Assembly: GCF_009866765.1 (NCBI RefSeq)
Contig: NZ_CP019431.1
Location: 5,270,001-5,334,000, forward strand
Length of the DNA: 64,000 nt
Direction of reading: 5' to 3'
Source of the DNA: Pseudomonas sp. S35
GTDB lineage: Bacteria > Pseudomonadota > Gammaproteobacteria > Pseudomonadales > Pseudomonadaceae
Within the stretch, counting starts at the first letter, position 1. Every line of letters starts with the position of its first letter. A program made the translations under genes and the position numbers. The notes under the pieces were generated by a model, which ran no database searches, had not been told where the DNA came from, and saw only the letters and a list, made by a program, of their open reading frames with translations. Positions 27,218 through 37,132 of this stretch are shown here, piece by piece.

Positions 27218-27460
27218 ATGGTGGGACAAGATAAACAGCAGACCTCGACAGACAGAATGCACGCTGAGGTGTCACGTATTTTTGCCGAGGTGTCGCGCAT
27301 GAATGCCGAAATATCACGGACGAATGCCGAGCAATTCAAACGCCAAGCCGAATCCCTGAAGATCACCTGTGAGACGTTCTGGTATCCGGTAGGTATCGCG
27401 ACAGGCTTCTATGCCGCCGTCGGCACCGTGATAGTGGTCGCGCAGAAGCTATTCTCGTAA
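27218..27460 (+). CDS. Small heptad-repeat coiled-coil protein with C-terminal membrane helix
   Basis: 80 residues. Five consecutive seven-residue units (HAEVSRI, FAEVSRM, NAEISRT, NAEQFKR, QAESLKI) form a coiled-coil-like helix at about residues 14-48. A hydrophobic C-terminal helix follows (YPVGIATGFYAAVGTVIVVA, about 55-74), so it is probably a tail-anchored inner-membrane oligomer. AAAGAAG before the ATG supports this start; an earlier frame-open start at 27146 is possible. It ends 26 bases before a strong terminator. The family is not recognised. Confidence 0.65.
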   Translation: MVGQDKQQTSTDRMHAEVSRIFAEVSRMNAEISRTNAEQFKRQAESLKITCETFWYPVGIATGFYAAVGTVIVVAQKLFS

Positions 27461-27485
27461 CACTCGGCGGGCCTGCCAGAAACAC

Positions 27486-27525
27486 AAAAACGCCGCTGCC
27501 CCAAGGAAGGGACAGCGGCGTTTTT
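27486..27525. terminator. Bidirectional intrinsic terminator
   Basis: AAAAACGCCGCTG and CAGCGGCGTTTTT form a perfect 13-bp stem. It separates the small coiled-coil gene from convergent thrC and has T-runs on both strands. Confidence 0.92.
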
Positions 27526-27541
27526 GTGTACGCGGTGTGCC

Positions 27542-28951
27542 TTACAACGGCTTACCCCGGTTGCCGTGCTGGCTGACAAACGCCTGTACTGCTTTCAAGT
27601 CATTGGCCAATACCGTGCAACGCTCTTCACGCTCGAACAGGTCGGTCAGGTGCGCCGGCAGTTCCAGGGCCTTTCCAACACCGGCCTTCTCCACCGCTTC
27701 GGGGAATTTGACCGGGTGCGCAGTGCCAAGGATCACCATCGGGATGTCCAGGCTGCGACGGCACTCGCGGGCGGCCTTCACACCGATAGCGGTGTGCGGG
27801 TCGAGCAACTCACCGGTCTGGGCATAGACTTCGGCGATGGTTTCGCAGGTCTGCGCATCGTCCACGGCCAGGGAGTCGAACAGCTTGCGGGTTTCGGTCC
27901 AGCGCTCTTCATCCACGCTGAAACCGCCACCGCTCTTGAAGGTGTCCATCAAGCCGGCAATTGCCGCACCGTTGCGACCGTGCATGTCGAACAACAGGCG
28001 TTCGAAGTTCGACGAGACCATGATGTCCATCGACGGCGACAGGGTGGCGTGCAGGGTTTCCTTGACGTACTGGTTGCCGCTCATGAAGCGGTGCAGGATG
28101 TCGTTGCGGTTGGTGGCGACGATCAACTGGTTGATCGGCAGGCCCATGTTGCGCGCCAGGTAACCGGCGAAGATATCGCCGAAGTTGCCGGTCGGCACCG
28201 AGAACGACACCGAACGCGCCGGGCCGCCCAACTGCAGGGAGGCGTGGAAGTAGTAGACGATCTGGGCCATGATCCGCGCCCAGTTGATCGAGTTCACTGC
28301 CACCAAGCGTGTGCCTTTCAGGAAGCTCTGGTCAGCGAAGCTGTTCTTGACCATTTCCTGGCAGTCGTCGAAGTTGCCTTCGATGGCGATGTTGTGGATG
28401 TTCTCACCGAAGATGGTGGTCATCTGGCGACGCTGAACTTCCGACACACGCTTGTGCGGGTGCAGGATGAAGATATCGACGTTTTCGCAGTGCTTGCAGC
28501 CTTCGATCGCCGCCGAGCCGGTATCGCCGGAGGTGGCACCGATGATCACCACGCGCTCGCCACGCTTTTCCAGCACGTAATCCAACAGACGACCGAGCAG
28601 TTGCAGGGCGAAGTCCTTGAACGCCAGGGTCGGGCCGTGGAACAGCTCCAGCACCCACTCATTGCCGTTCAGTTGGCGCAACGGTGCGATGGCGTTGTGG
28701 GAAAACACGCCGTAGGTTTCTTCCAGGATCTTCTTGAAATCCGCATCCGGAATGCTGCCGGTGACGAATGGGCGCATTACCCGGAACGCCAGCTCGTGAT
28801 ACGGCAGGCCGGCCCAGGAGGCGATTTCTTCCTGGGTGAAGCGTGGCAGGTTTTCCGGCACGTACAGGCCGCCGTCAGTGGCGAGGCCCGCCAGCAGGAC
28901 GTCTTCGAAATTCAGGGCCGGTGCCTGGCCGCGGGTGCTGATGTAACGCAT
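27542..28951 (-). CDS. thrC: Threonine synthase
   Basis: 469-residue PLP enzyme converting O-phosphohomoserine to threonine. The start MRYISTRGQAPALNFEDVLL is typical. The PLP lysine lies in GPTLAFKDFALQLLG, the glycine-rich phosphate loop is ATSGDTGSAAIEG, and SVPTGNFGDIFAGY follows. AGAGGAGCC precedes the ATG at 28951. It is the last gene of hom-thrC, 67 bases after hom. Confidence 0.97.
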   Translation of the reverse strand: MRYISTRGQAPALNFEDVLLAGLATDGGLYVPENLPRFTQEEIASWAGLPYHELAFRVMRPFVTGSIPDADFKKILEETYGVFSHNAIAPLRQLNGNEWVLELFHGPTLAFKDFALQLLGRLLDYVLEKRGERVVIIGATSGDTGSAAIEGCKHCENVDIFILHPHKRVSEVQRRQMTTIFGENIHNIAIEGNFDDCQEMVKNSFADQSFLKGTRLVAVNSINWARIMAQIVYYFHASLQLGGPARSVSFSVPTGNFGDIFAGYLARNMGLPINQLIVATNRNDILHRFMSGNQYVKETLHATLSPSMDIMVSSNFERLLFDMHGRNGAAIAGLMDTFKSGGGFSVDEERWTETRKLFDSLAVDDAQTCETIAEVYAQTGELLDPHTAIGVKAARECRRSLDIPMVILGTAHPVKFPEAVEKAGVGKALELPAHLTDLFEREERCTVLANDLKAVQAFVSQHGNRGKPL

Positions 28952-29018
28952 GACTGGCTCCTCTAAAACATTCTCGAACAGAGGCCGCCGAACGCGCGGG
29001 GCCCCCTGGAACAATCGG

Positions 29019-30323
<1,305 letters not shown>

Positions 30324-30341
30324 TGAAGAACTCCCCATGAA

Positions 30342-30446
30342 ACGGCCGACGCTAGGTCGGCCGTGGAAAACAGCCGCACGACTGCGGCTTGTAATTAACG
30401 ACCCTTGGATTTGACCAAGGGCCTTGATCGTCGACGTGTCGACGAT
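30342..30446 (-). promoter_or_regulatory. Array of four perfect hairpins between dsbC and hom
   Basis: Four back-to-back inverted repeats occupy the gap: ATCGTCGAC/GTCGACGAT (30427-30446), CCCTTGG/CCAAGGG (30402-30421), AGCCGCA/TGCGGCT (30372-30389) and ACGGCCGAC/GTCGGCCGT (30342-30364). On the minus strand the third is followed by GTTTTCC and resembles a weak terminator. The last stem sits just before the hom ribosome-binding site. Together they may act as the dsbC terminator or a hom-thrC attenuator. Confidence 0.55.
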
Positions 30447-30452
30447 GCAGAT

Positions 30453-31184
30453 TTATTTCGCACCCAGCGCCAGTTTGGCAACTTGTGGTGCCGGCTGGTA
30501 GCCCGGAATCACCTGGCCGTCAGCCAAAACGATGGCCGGCGTACCGTTCACGCCGATGGACTGGCCCAGGGCGAATTGCTTGGACACCGGGTTGGCGCAC
30601 TTGGCGGCCTTGATTTCCTTGCCGTCGACCATCTTGTCCATGGCTGCTTTCTTGTCGGCCGAGCACCAGACCGCCTGCAATTGCTCATCGCCCGGCGAAC
30701 CCAGGCCCTGGCGCGGGAACGCAACATAGCGCACTTCCACACCGAGCTTGTTCAGCGCAGGCACTTCGGCGTGCAGCTTGTGGCAGTACGGGCAGGTAGT
30801 GTCGGTGAAGACGGTGATGTGGGTCTTGGTTTCGCCGATGGCCGGGTACACCACGGTTTCAGCCACCGGGATGCCGTTGATCAGCTTGGACACGCCCAGG
30901 CGCTCGGCTTTCTCGGTCAGGTTGACCGGCTTGCCGTCCTTGAGCTGGAACAAGTACCCCTGGACGATGTACTGGCCATCGGCACTGGCGTACAGCACGC
31001 GGCTGCCCTTGAGCTTGACTTCATACAGGCCGGCCATCGGGCTGGCGCTGATGCTTTCGATCGGGGTATCGAGCTGCAGGTTGGCCAGGCTCTTGCGGAT
31101 GGTCTGCTCGGCAGCGTCATCGGCGACGGCAAAGGTGGAAACCAACGCAATGGCTGCGGCGGCAATAATCTGGGTCAAGCGCAT
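30453..31184 (-). CDS. dsbC: Periplasmic thiol:disulfide isomerase DsbC
   Basis: 243 residues. A signal peptide (1-21, cut after FAVA), an N-terminal dimerisation domain, and a thioredoxin-fold domain with the active site C131-P-Y-C134 (FTDTTCPYCHKLHAE) and cis-Pro loop NGTPAIVLADG. It isomerises wrong disulfides and is kept reduced by DsbD, which is not in this window. The order xerD-dsbC-hom-thrC is conserved in Pseudomonas. Confidence 0.96.
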   Translation of the reverse strand: MRLTQIIAAAAIALVSTFAVADDAAEQTIRKSLANLQLDTPIESISASPMAGLYEVKLKGSRVLYASADGQYIVQGYLFQLKDGKPVNLTEKAERLGVSKLINGIPVAETVVYPAIGETKTHITVFTDTTCPYCHKLHAEVPALNKLGVEVRYVAFPRQGLGSPGDEQLQAVWCSADKKAAMDKMVDGKEIKAAKCANPVSKQFALGQSIGVNGTPAIVLADGQVIPGYQPAPQVAKLALGAK

Positions 31185-31328
31185 GGGAACTCCTGAAGGC
31201 AGATGCAGGGACGGGAAGGAACACCGCTATCTCGATAGACACGGGTCGGGACCGTCACCTTTGCTAACCGGCAAAGCCTACCACAGTTGGGCCGCAGGGC
31301 AGCCCGTGGCGGGATAAATTGGCGGTTT

Positions 31329-32225
31329 TCAACCTCGCGGATGGTGCTTGGCGTGCATATCCTGCAATCGCGCGCGCGCCACGTGGGTGTAGATCTGGGT
31401 GGTGGACAAGTCGCTGTGCCCGAGCAGCATTTGCACAACGCGCAAATCTGCACCGTGGTTGAGCAAATGGGTGGCAAATGCATGGCGTAACGTATGGGGC
31501 GACAGGCTCTTGCCAATCCCCGCGACCTTGGCCTGGTGCTTGATGCGATGCCAGAACGTCTGGCGGGTCATTTGCTCACCGCGCTGGCTGGGAAACAACA
31601 CATCGCTGGGGCGCCCACCGAGCAATTCACCGCGAGCATCGCGCATATAGCGCTCAACCCACACAATCGCCTCCTCCCCCATCGGCACCAACCGTTCCTT
31701 ACTGCCCTTGCCCATCACCCGCAGCACGCCCTGACGCAGGTTGACCTGCTCCAAGGTCAGGCTGATCAGCTCGGTCACCCGCAGGCCGCAGGCGTACAAC
31801 ACTTCCAGCATGGCGCGGTCACGCTGGCCGATGGCCTCACTCAGGTCAGGCGCGGCGAGCAAGGCATCGACATCGGCTTCTGACAGGGATTTGGGCAAGG
31901 GCCTACCCAGTTGCGGCATATCGATCTGTAGGGTCGGGTCGAGGGCGATTAGTTTTTCCCGCAGCAGATAGCGATAAAAGCCACGCACCCCGGAGAGAAA
32001 TCGTGCAGTGGAACGGGGTTTGTAGCTCTGCTCCAGGCGCCAGGCCAGGTGATCGAGGATCAACTCGCGGCCAGCGTTGAGCAGCTCAAGGTTCTTTTCC
32101 TGCAACCAGCCGTTAAACAACGCCAGGTCACTGCGGTACGCCTGGCGGGTGTTGTCTGACAGGCCTTTTTCCAGCCAGAGGGCGTCGAGGAAGCGGTCGA
32201 TCAAAGGATGGTCAATGGCGGGCAT
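31329..32225 (-). CDS. xerD: Tyrosine recombinase XerD
   Basis: 298 residues. The core-binding domain (about 1-90) is followed by a catalytic domain with R149 (GLRVTELI), H244-xx-R247 (HTLRHAFATHLL), H270 (GHSDLSTTQ) and nucleophile Y279. With XerC it resolves chromosome dimers at dif during division. The ATG at 32225 (MPAIDHPL) gives the family-standard numbering; a GTG two codons earlier is also open. It lacks any neighbouring attachment site, as expected for the housekeeping enzyme. Confidence 0.96.
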   Translation of the reverse strand: MPAIDHPLIDRFLDALWLEKGLSDNTRQAYRSDLALFNGWLQEKNLELLNAGRELILDHLAWRLEQSYKPRSTARFLSGVRGFYRYLLREKLIALDPTLQIDMPQLGRPLPKSLSEADVDALLAAPDLSEAIGQRDRAMLEVLYACGLRVTELISLTLEQVNLRQGVLRVMGKGSKERLVPMGEEAIVWVERYMRDARGELLGGRPSDVLFPSQRGEQMTRQTFWHRIKHQAKVAGIGKSLSPHTLRHAFATHLLNHGADLRVVQMLLGHSDLSTTQIYTHVARARLQDMHAKHHPRG

Positions 32226-32265
32226 GGTCACTCAAGGCTTGGCAGAGGTGTTGTCACTGACATCC

Positions 32266-32296
32266 TATCGCGGGCAAGCCCACTCCTACAGGGGAA
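32266..32296. repeat. REP-type repeat upstream of xerD
   Basis: GCGGGCAAGCCCACTCCTAC, a variant of the common pseudomonad extragenic palindrome, lies between the thioesterase remnant and xerD. Confidence 0.7.
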
Positions 32297-32350
32297 TGCA
32301 TTCCAATGAGGCAACTGGCTTGCCTGCAATGGCCGCGACTCGGTTCAGGA

Positions 32351-32422
32351 TCAGTCCGAAAACCCAGGCAACACTGGCACCGGACGCTTATCGGCATCAA
32401 TCGCGACAAAGCTGAACATGGA
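32351..32422 (-). pseudogene. Remnant of an acyl-CoA thioesterase gene (3' end only)
   Basis: On the minus strand the last codons read MFSFVAIDADKRPVPVLPG then FSD and a stop. This resembles the conserved C-terminus of hot-dog acyl-CoA thioesterases (FVAxDxxxRPxPVP). Upstream the frame runs without similarity into the rplS terminator, so the front of the gene is missing. A real short peptide gene is unlikely because no start signal is present. Identification rests on about 20 residues. Confidence 0.45.
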
Positions 32423-32454
32423 CAAATACCGGGAAATAGACAAATTCCAGGCAC

Positions 32455-32482
32455 AAAAAAGCAGCCCGTAGGCTGCTTTTTT
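32455..32482 (-). terminator. Terminator of the rpsP-rimM-trmD-rplS operon
   Basis: AAAAAAGCAGCC, CGTA, GGCTGCTTTTTT: a perfect 12-bp stem with long T-runs, 20 bases after the rplS stop. Confidence 0.93.
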
Positions 32483-32501
32483 CTGCATCGGGAAGCTGGA
32501 C

Positions 32502-32852
32502 TTAAGCCAGTTTTTCCTTGATGCGAGCTGCTTTACCGGACAGGTCACGCAGGTAGTACAGCTTGGCTTTACGTACGTCACCGCGACGCTTGACGGCCAT
32601 GCTGTCGATTTGCGGGCTGTAGGTCTGGAAAGTACGCTCTACGCCAACACCGTTGGAGATTTTACGAACAGTGAAAGCACTGTTCACACCACGGTTACGC
32701 TTGGCGATTACCACGCCTTCGAACGCTTGCAGACGCGAACGGTCGCCTTCCTTCACTTTCACCTGAACGACAATAGTGTCGCCCGGGGCAAAGGTAGGGA
32801 TCTCTTTGGTCATCTGCTCTGCTTCGAGTGCAAGGATGATTTTGTTAGTCAT
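32502..32852 (-). CDS. rplS: 50S ribosomal protein L19
   Basis: 116 residues, standard L19: [64 protein letters not shown]. It sits at the 30S-50S interface. A strong TTAGGAG lies before the ATG. It is the last gene of the rpsP operon. Confidence 0.99.
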
Positions 32853-32897
32853 GCTGTGCTCCTAAGGTAAGTCAATGGACCTACCATCGATACGTTG

Positions 32898-33650
32898 TTA
32901 ACTATCGTCCCGCGCGAGGATGTATTCCTCGAGCAGCTTCTTCTCTTCTCCAGAAAGCGAGCGGCTTTCCAGAAGATCGGCGCGTCGTTCATAGGTCCGA
33001 CCAAGGGACTGCTGTAAACGCCAACGCCGGATGTGTGCGTGATTGCCACTTAGCAATACGTCGGGAACACGCTGATCCGCATACACCTCCGGTCGGGTGT
33101 AGTGCGGGCAATCCAGCAAACCATCCGTGAAGGAATCTTCCTCCGCGGAGTCCGCATGCCCTAAAGCTCCAGGCAGCAGTCGTGTAACCGCATCTATCAG
33201 GACCATCGCCGGCAGCTCACCGCCAGACAGGACATAGTCCCCAATCGACCACTCTTCATCGACATGAGCCTCAATAAAGCGCTCGTCAATGCCTTCATAG
33301 CGACCGGCAATCAGGATTAATGCTTCCTCATTCGCCATGTCGCGTACCGCAGCCTGTTTCAGCTGACGGCCTTGAGGGGACAGGTAAATCACCTTCGCCT
33401 TCTCCCCGGCAGCAGCCTTGGCCTGAGCCAACGCGTCTTCCAGGGGCTTGATCTTCATCACCATGCCCGGGCCACCGCCAAATGGGCGATCGTCCACAGT
33501 GTGATGTCGATCCGTCGTGTAGTCTCGCGGGTTCCAACAGGTGAGCTGCAACAGCCCCTGTTTCACCGCCCGACTGGTGATGCCGTACTCGCTGATGGCG
33601 GAGAACATCTCGGGAAACAAACTGATCACTTCAATGCGCAAATTAGCCAC
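32898..33650 (-). CDS. trmD: tRNA (guanine-N1)-methyltransferase TrmD
   Basis: 250-residue SPOUT (knotted) methyltransferase making m1G37. Knot-forming motifs include [28 protein letters not shown] and [18 protein letters not shown] choose the GTG at 33650 ([16 protein letters not shown]), which matches the usual 250-residue Pseudomonas protein; it begins 2 bases after the rimM stop. ATGs further upstream lie inside rimM and would add 7 or more residues. Confidence 0.97.
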   Translation of the reverse strand: MANLRIEVISLFPEMFSAISEYGITSRAVKQGLLQLTCWNPRDYTTDRHHTVDDRPFGGGPGMVMKIKPLEDALAQAKAAAGEKAKVIYLSPQGRQLKQAAVRDMANEEALILIAGRYEGIDERFIEAHVDEEWSIGDYVLSGGELPAMVLIDAVTRLLPGALGHADSAEEDSFTDGLLDCPHYTRPEVYADQRVPDVLLSGNHAHIRRWRLQQSLGRTYERRADLLESRSLSGEEKKLLEEYILARDDS

Positions 33651-33652
33651 GC

Positions 33653-34189
33653 TTAGAAGTCCGCGTCCCATTCCACCTTCATCTCGCCTGCGGCCAGGTC
33701 GACGGCCAACACGCATTGCTCCGTATAGGGCAACAGGCGTTCGCGATCATCCAGGCTGCCAGCGCAAGGCTTGACCACCATTACATCATTGGCGCCGGTT
33801 TCCAGAAGATGATCGATTTTCCCGAACAATTGCCCGAGTTGATCGATGACCTTCAGACCTTCCAGCTGGTACCAGTAGTACTCGCCGTCGGTCAATTCAG
33901 GGAACAGGTTGCGCGGCACGCAGATCTCATAACCGGCCAGAAGACGAGCTTCTTCACGATCATCAAGACCCTTGAGCTTTGCGACCAGGAACTTATCGCT
34001 CCCGCGTCCACTGACCAGCTCGACCTGTTTCACACTACCTTCGCGCTTGAGCGTCCAGGTTTTGTACTGCAACAGGTTTTCTGTCGGATCAGTAAAGGAA
34101 TACACCTTCACTTCGCCGCGAACGCCATGAACAGAATAAATCTTGCCGATAACGATCAAATCATCAGCAACAGCTGGCGTCGCGTTCAT
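33653..34189 (-). CDS. rimM: Ribosome maturation factor RimM
   Basis: 178 residues: N-terminal RimM barrel ([22 protein letters not shown]) and C-terminal PRC-barrel ([30 protein letters not shown]). It assists 16S 3' domain assembly and binds S19. Five bases after rpsP. Confidence 0.97.
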   Translation of the reverse strand: MNATPAVADDLIVIGKIYSVHGVRGEVKVYSFTDPTENLLQYKTWTLKREGSVKQVELVSGRGSDKFLVAKLKGLDDREEARLLAGYEICVPRNLFPELTDGEYYWYQLEGLKVIDQLGQLFGKIDHLLETGANDVMVVKPCAGSLDDRERLLPYTEQCVLAVDLAAGEMKVEWDADF

Positions 34190-34194
34190 ATTGC

Positions 34195-34446
34195 TCAGGC
34201 TGCGGCCTTAGCCGAGTCCTTCAACAACTTGGCAACACGCTCAGAAGGCTGTGCACCAACGCTCAGCCAGTAGGCTACGCGCTCTTGGTTCACGGACAGG
34301 CGGACTTCTTGACCACGAGCGATCGGGTTGAAGAAGCCAACTTGTTCCTTGTGAGAGCCGTCACGTGGGTTACGGCTGTCAGTTACGGTCAAGTGGTAAA
34401 ACGGGCGCTTTTTGGAGCCGCCAAGGGCAAGACGGATTGTTAGCAT
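34195..34446 (-). CDS. rpsP: 30S ribosomal protein S16
   Basis: 83 residues, standard S16 ([31 protein letters not shown]). First gene of rpsP-rimM-trmD-rplS; its promoter must lie in 34447-34600. CAGGAA precedes the ATG. Confidence 0.99.
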   Translation of the reverse strand: MLTIRLALGGSKKRPFYHLTVTDSRNPRDGSHKEQVGFFNPIARGQEVRLSVNQERVAYWLSVGAQPSERVAKLLKDSAKAAA

Positions 34447-34667
34447 GTGAACATCGTTCCTGTAGTCGGTGCTGCAAATCTAAATGCACAGCGGGCATAG
34501 GTGCCCGAAAGGCCGCATATTCTAAGGAATATCCGGACTTTTGCAAATGTCTTTTTCTGGCGCCTATACGCGTGCCATTCAGATCTGCTAGAGAGCCGTC
34601 GGTTAAAACGGCGAGTCAGCCCCCGCCAACGGCGGGTTTGCTGGAGATCCCACGTCCCTGTGGGTCG
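34447..34667 (-). other. Gap between ffh and rpsP
   Basis: It contains the rpsP promoter region next to the gene and small GC hairpins (CCCGCC/GGCGGG at 34622-34636; CCCAC with GTGGG near 34650-34664). No gene is seen. Confidence 0.4.
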
Positions 34668-34689
34668 GAGCGCAAGCGTACTTGCGCTC
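34668..34689 (-). terminator. Hairpin after ffh
   Basis: GAGCGCAAG, CGTA, CTTGCGCTC is a perfect 9-bp stem 7 bases past the ffh stop. No T-run follows, so it may stabilise the transcript end rather than terminate it alone. Confidence 0.5.
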
Positions 34690-34696
34690 GAATTCT

Positions 34697-36073
34697 TTAC
34701 ATTTTCGGCATGCCGCCGCCTGGCAACATACCGCCCATGCCGCGCATCATCTTGGCCATTCCGCCTTTGGCGGAGAATTTCTTCATCATCTTCTGCATCT
34801 GCTTGTGCTGCTTGATCAAGCGACCGATGTCCTGCACCTGGGTGCCGGAACCCATGGCGATCCGACGTTTGCGCGAACCGCTGATCAGCTCAGGGTCGCG
34901 GCGCTCGGCCGGGGTCATGGAGTTGATGATGGCTTCCATCTGCTTGAACTGCTTCTCTGCCGCGCCCTGGGCATTGCCCATTTGCGCCAGGTTCACACCG
35001 CCGATGTTCGGCAGCTTGTCCATCAGGCCGCCAAGGCCGCCCATGTTCTTCATTTGTTGCAGTTGGTCGCGGAAGTCTTCGAGGTCGAAGCCCTTGCCCT
35101 TCTTCAGCTTCTTGGCCAGTTTATCGGCCTTGTCCTTGTCGAGGGTGGCTTCAGCCTGTTCGATCAGGCTGAGCACGTCGCCCATGCCGAGAATGCGCGA
35201 GGCGATACGCTCAGGGTGGAACGGTTCGAGCGCTTCGCTCTTCTCGCCCATACCGATGAACTTGATCGGCTTGCCAGTGATGGCACGTACCGACAGCGCG
35301 GCACCGCCACGGGCATCGCCGTCGACCTTGGTGAGAATAACGCCGGTCAGCGGCAACGCATCGCCGAAGGCCTTGGCGGTGTTGGCCGCATCCTGGCCGG
35401 TCATGGCGTCGACCACGAACAGCGTCTCGACCGGGTTGATCGCGGCATGCAGCGCCTTGATCTCGCCCATCATCTCTTCGTCGATGTGCAGGCGACCGGC
35501 GGTATCGACGATGACCACGTCGATGAACTTGAGTTTTGCCTCTTTAATCGCCGCGTTGGCGATGTCGACCGGCTTCTGGCTCAGGTCGGACGGGAAGAAG
35601 GTCACGCCCACTTCGCCCGCGAGCATTTCCAACTGCTTGATAGCGGCCGGACGGTAGACGTCCGCCGAGACCACCATCACGGATTTTTTCTTGCGCTCTT
35701 TAAGGAAGCGCGCCAGCTTGCCGGCGGTGGTGGTTTTACCCGCACCTTGCAGACCCGCCATCAGCACGACGGCCGGCGGCACGGCGCTGAGGTTCAGGTC
35801 TTCGTTGGCGGCGCCCATCAGGCTTTCGAGTTCGGCCTGGACGATCTTCACAAAGGCCTGGCCCGGCGTCAGGCTGCGGGACACTTCAGTGCCCACTGCG
35901 CGCTCTTTGACCGAGTTGACGAAGTCCTTCACCACTGGCAAGGCCACGTCGGCTTCCAGCAACGCCATGCGCACTTCGCGCAGGGTGTCTTTAATATTGT
36001 CCTCGGTCAGCTTGGCCTTGCCGGTTACATGGCGCAGCGTCTGCGAGAGACGGTCAGTCAAGTTTTCAAACAT
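34697..36073 (-). CDS. ffh: Signal recognition particle protein Ffh
   Basis: 458 residues. N domain (1-95), GTPase G domain with P-loop GLQGAGKTT (107-115), DTAGRLHIDEE, TKVDGDARGG, and a Met-rich C-terminal M domain that binds 4.5S RNA and signal peptides (GSGTQVQDIGRLIKQHKQM, ending MLPGGGMPKM). It targets nascent membrane proteins to FtsY. It faces away from the CcsA-like gene. Confidence 0.98.
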   Translation of the reverse strand: MFENLTDRLSQTLRHVTGKAKLTEDNIKDTLREVRMALLEADVALPVVKDFVNSVKERAVGTEVSRSLTPGQAFVKIVQAELESLMGAANEDLNLSAVPPAVVLMAGLQGAGKTTTAGKLARFLKERKKKSVMVVSADVYRPAAIKQLEMLAGEVGVTFFPSDLSQKPVDIANAAIKEAKLKFIDVVIVDTAGRLHIDEEMMGEIKALHAAINPVETLFVVDAMTGQDAANTAKAFGDALPLTGVILTKVDGDARGGAALSVRAITGKPIKFIGMGEKSEALEPFHPERIASRILGMGDVLSLIEQAEATLDKDKADKLAKKLKKGKGFDLEDFRDQLQQMKNMGGLGGLMDKLPNIGGVNLAQMGNAQGAAEKQFKQMEAIINSMTPAERRDPELISGSRKRRIAMGSGTQVQDIGRLIKQHKQMQKMMKKFSAKGGMAKMMRGMGGMLPGGGMPKM

Positions 36074-36307
36074 GCGCGATCCTTTCAGGCCCTAATCATC
36101 GAAATGCATTGGTAGACCGAGGTAATGGCAGCCCAGGCTGTGGTAAATCGCTATTAAAAACAGCGCTCGGCGAGCCTGCGGCGTGGGCAGGTCGCGGATT
36201 ATAGCGAAGACTGCGTCCATGCACACCCGCTGTCTGGTCCGGGAGTCTTTCGTGGAACGCAGGTGTATGCCAAACTCAGCGCCTTTCGGGCTTGTCTATC
36301 AGGATTT

Positions 36308-37120
36308 ATGGTCCCCTTGTCACCCAGTTTGCTACCCAGCCTCGCCGCCGCACTCCTTTATGCCGCTGCGACCCTCTATCAGGGCACTCGTCTTGCCCAA
36401 GGCACCAAGGCGGACAAACGCCTGCTGGTCGGCCTGGGCGTCCTCGCCCTGCTGGCCCACGCCGCGAGCCTGTTCACCCACCTGATGACCCCGGTTGGCC
36501 TGGGCCTGGACTTTTTCAGCGCCGCCAGCCTGATCGCTGCAGCAGTCATCGCGCTGACATTGCTGGCCTGCTACCGGATCCCCGTCGAGAACCTGCTGGT
36601 CCTGCTCTTTCCCCTGGGCGTGCTGACGGTGCTGCTGGCGCAGTTTGCCCCCACCGGCACCGTACAGGTGATTGACGAAGAGCCCGGCATCCTCGCGCAT
36701 ATCCTGTTGTCGATCCTGGCCTATGGCATGTTCACCATCGCGGTGTTCCAGGCCCTGCTCCTGCTCTTGCAGGACCACCAACTCAAGCACAAGCACCCTT
36801 CCGGCCTGATCAAGAACTTCCCACCGCTGCAAACCATGGAGAGCCTGCTGTTCGGTTTCCTGTGGGCCGGCTGGACCCTGCTTTCGCTGTCGCTGATCTC
36901 CGGCTGGCTGTTCGTCGAAAACCTGTTTGCCCAGCACCTGGTGCACAAGACCCTGCTGGCCTGCCTGGCCTGGATCGTGTTCAGCGTGCTGCTGTGGGGC
37001 CGCAACCGCCTCGGCTGGCGTGGGCATAAAGCGATCCGCTGGACCCTGGCCGGTTTCTGCCTGCTGATGCTGGCCTATTTCGGCAGCAAGCTGGTTCGCG
37101 AATACATCCTGCATATCTGA
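36308..37120 (+). CDS. ypjD: CcsA/YpjD-type cytochrome c assembly membrane protein
   Basis: 270 residues with about eight membrane helices. It belongs to the cytochrome C assembly (CcsA/HemX) family; the YpjD branch beside ffh has no settled role. Visible are LGLDFFSAASLIAAAVIAL, EEPGILAHILLSILAYGMF and the helix pair ending REYILHI. The ATG at 36308 (MVPLSPSLLPSLAA) follows CAGGAT; an upstream frame-open start adds 15 residues. It is co-oriented with the CorB-like gene 12 bases downstream. Confidence 0.87.
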   Translation: MVPLSPSLLPSLAAALLYAAATLYQGTRLAQGTKADKRLLVGLGVLALLAHAASLFTHLMTPVGLGLDFFSAASLIAAAVIALTLLACYRIPVENLLVLLFPLGVLTVLLAQFAPTGTVQVIDEEPGILAHILLSILAYGMFTIAVFQALLLLLQDHQLKHKHPSGLIKNFPPLQTMESLLFGFLWAGWTLLSLSLISGWLFVENLFAQHLVHKTLLACLAWIVFSVLLWGRNRLGWRGHKAIRWTLAGFCLLMLAYFGSKLVREYILHI

Positions 37121-37132
37121 CGGGCAGCAATC

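Noticed and set aside
31329..32225. Tyrosine recombinase as a sign of an integrated element
   Set aside because: Sequence, numbering of catalytic residues and the dsbC-hom-thrC context identify chromosomal XerD; no attachment-site repeats were found.
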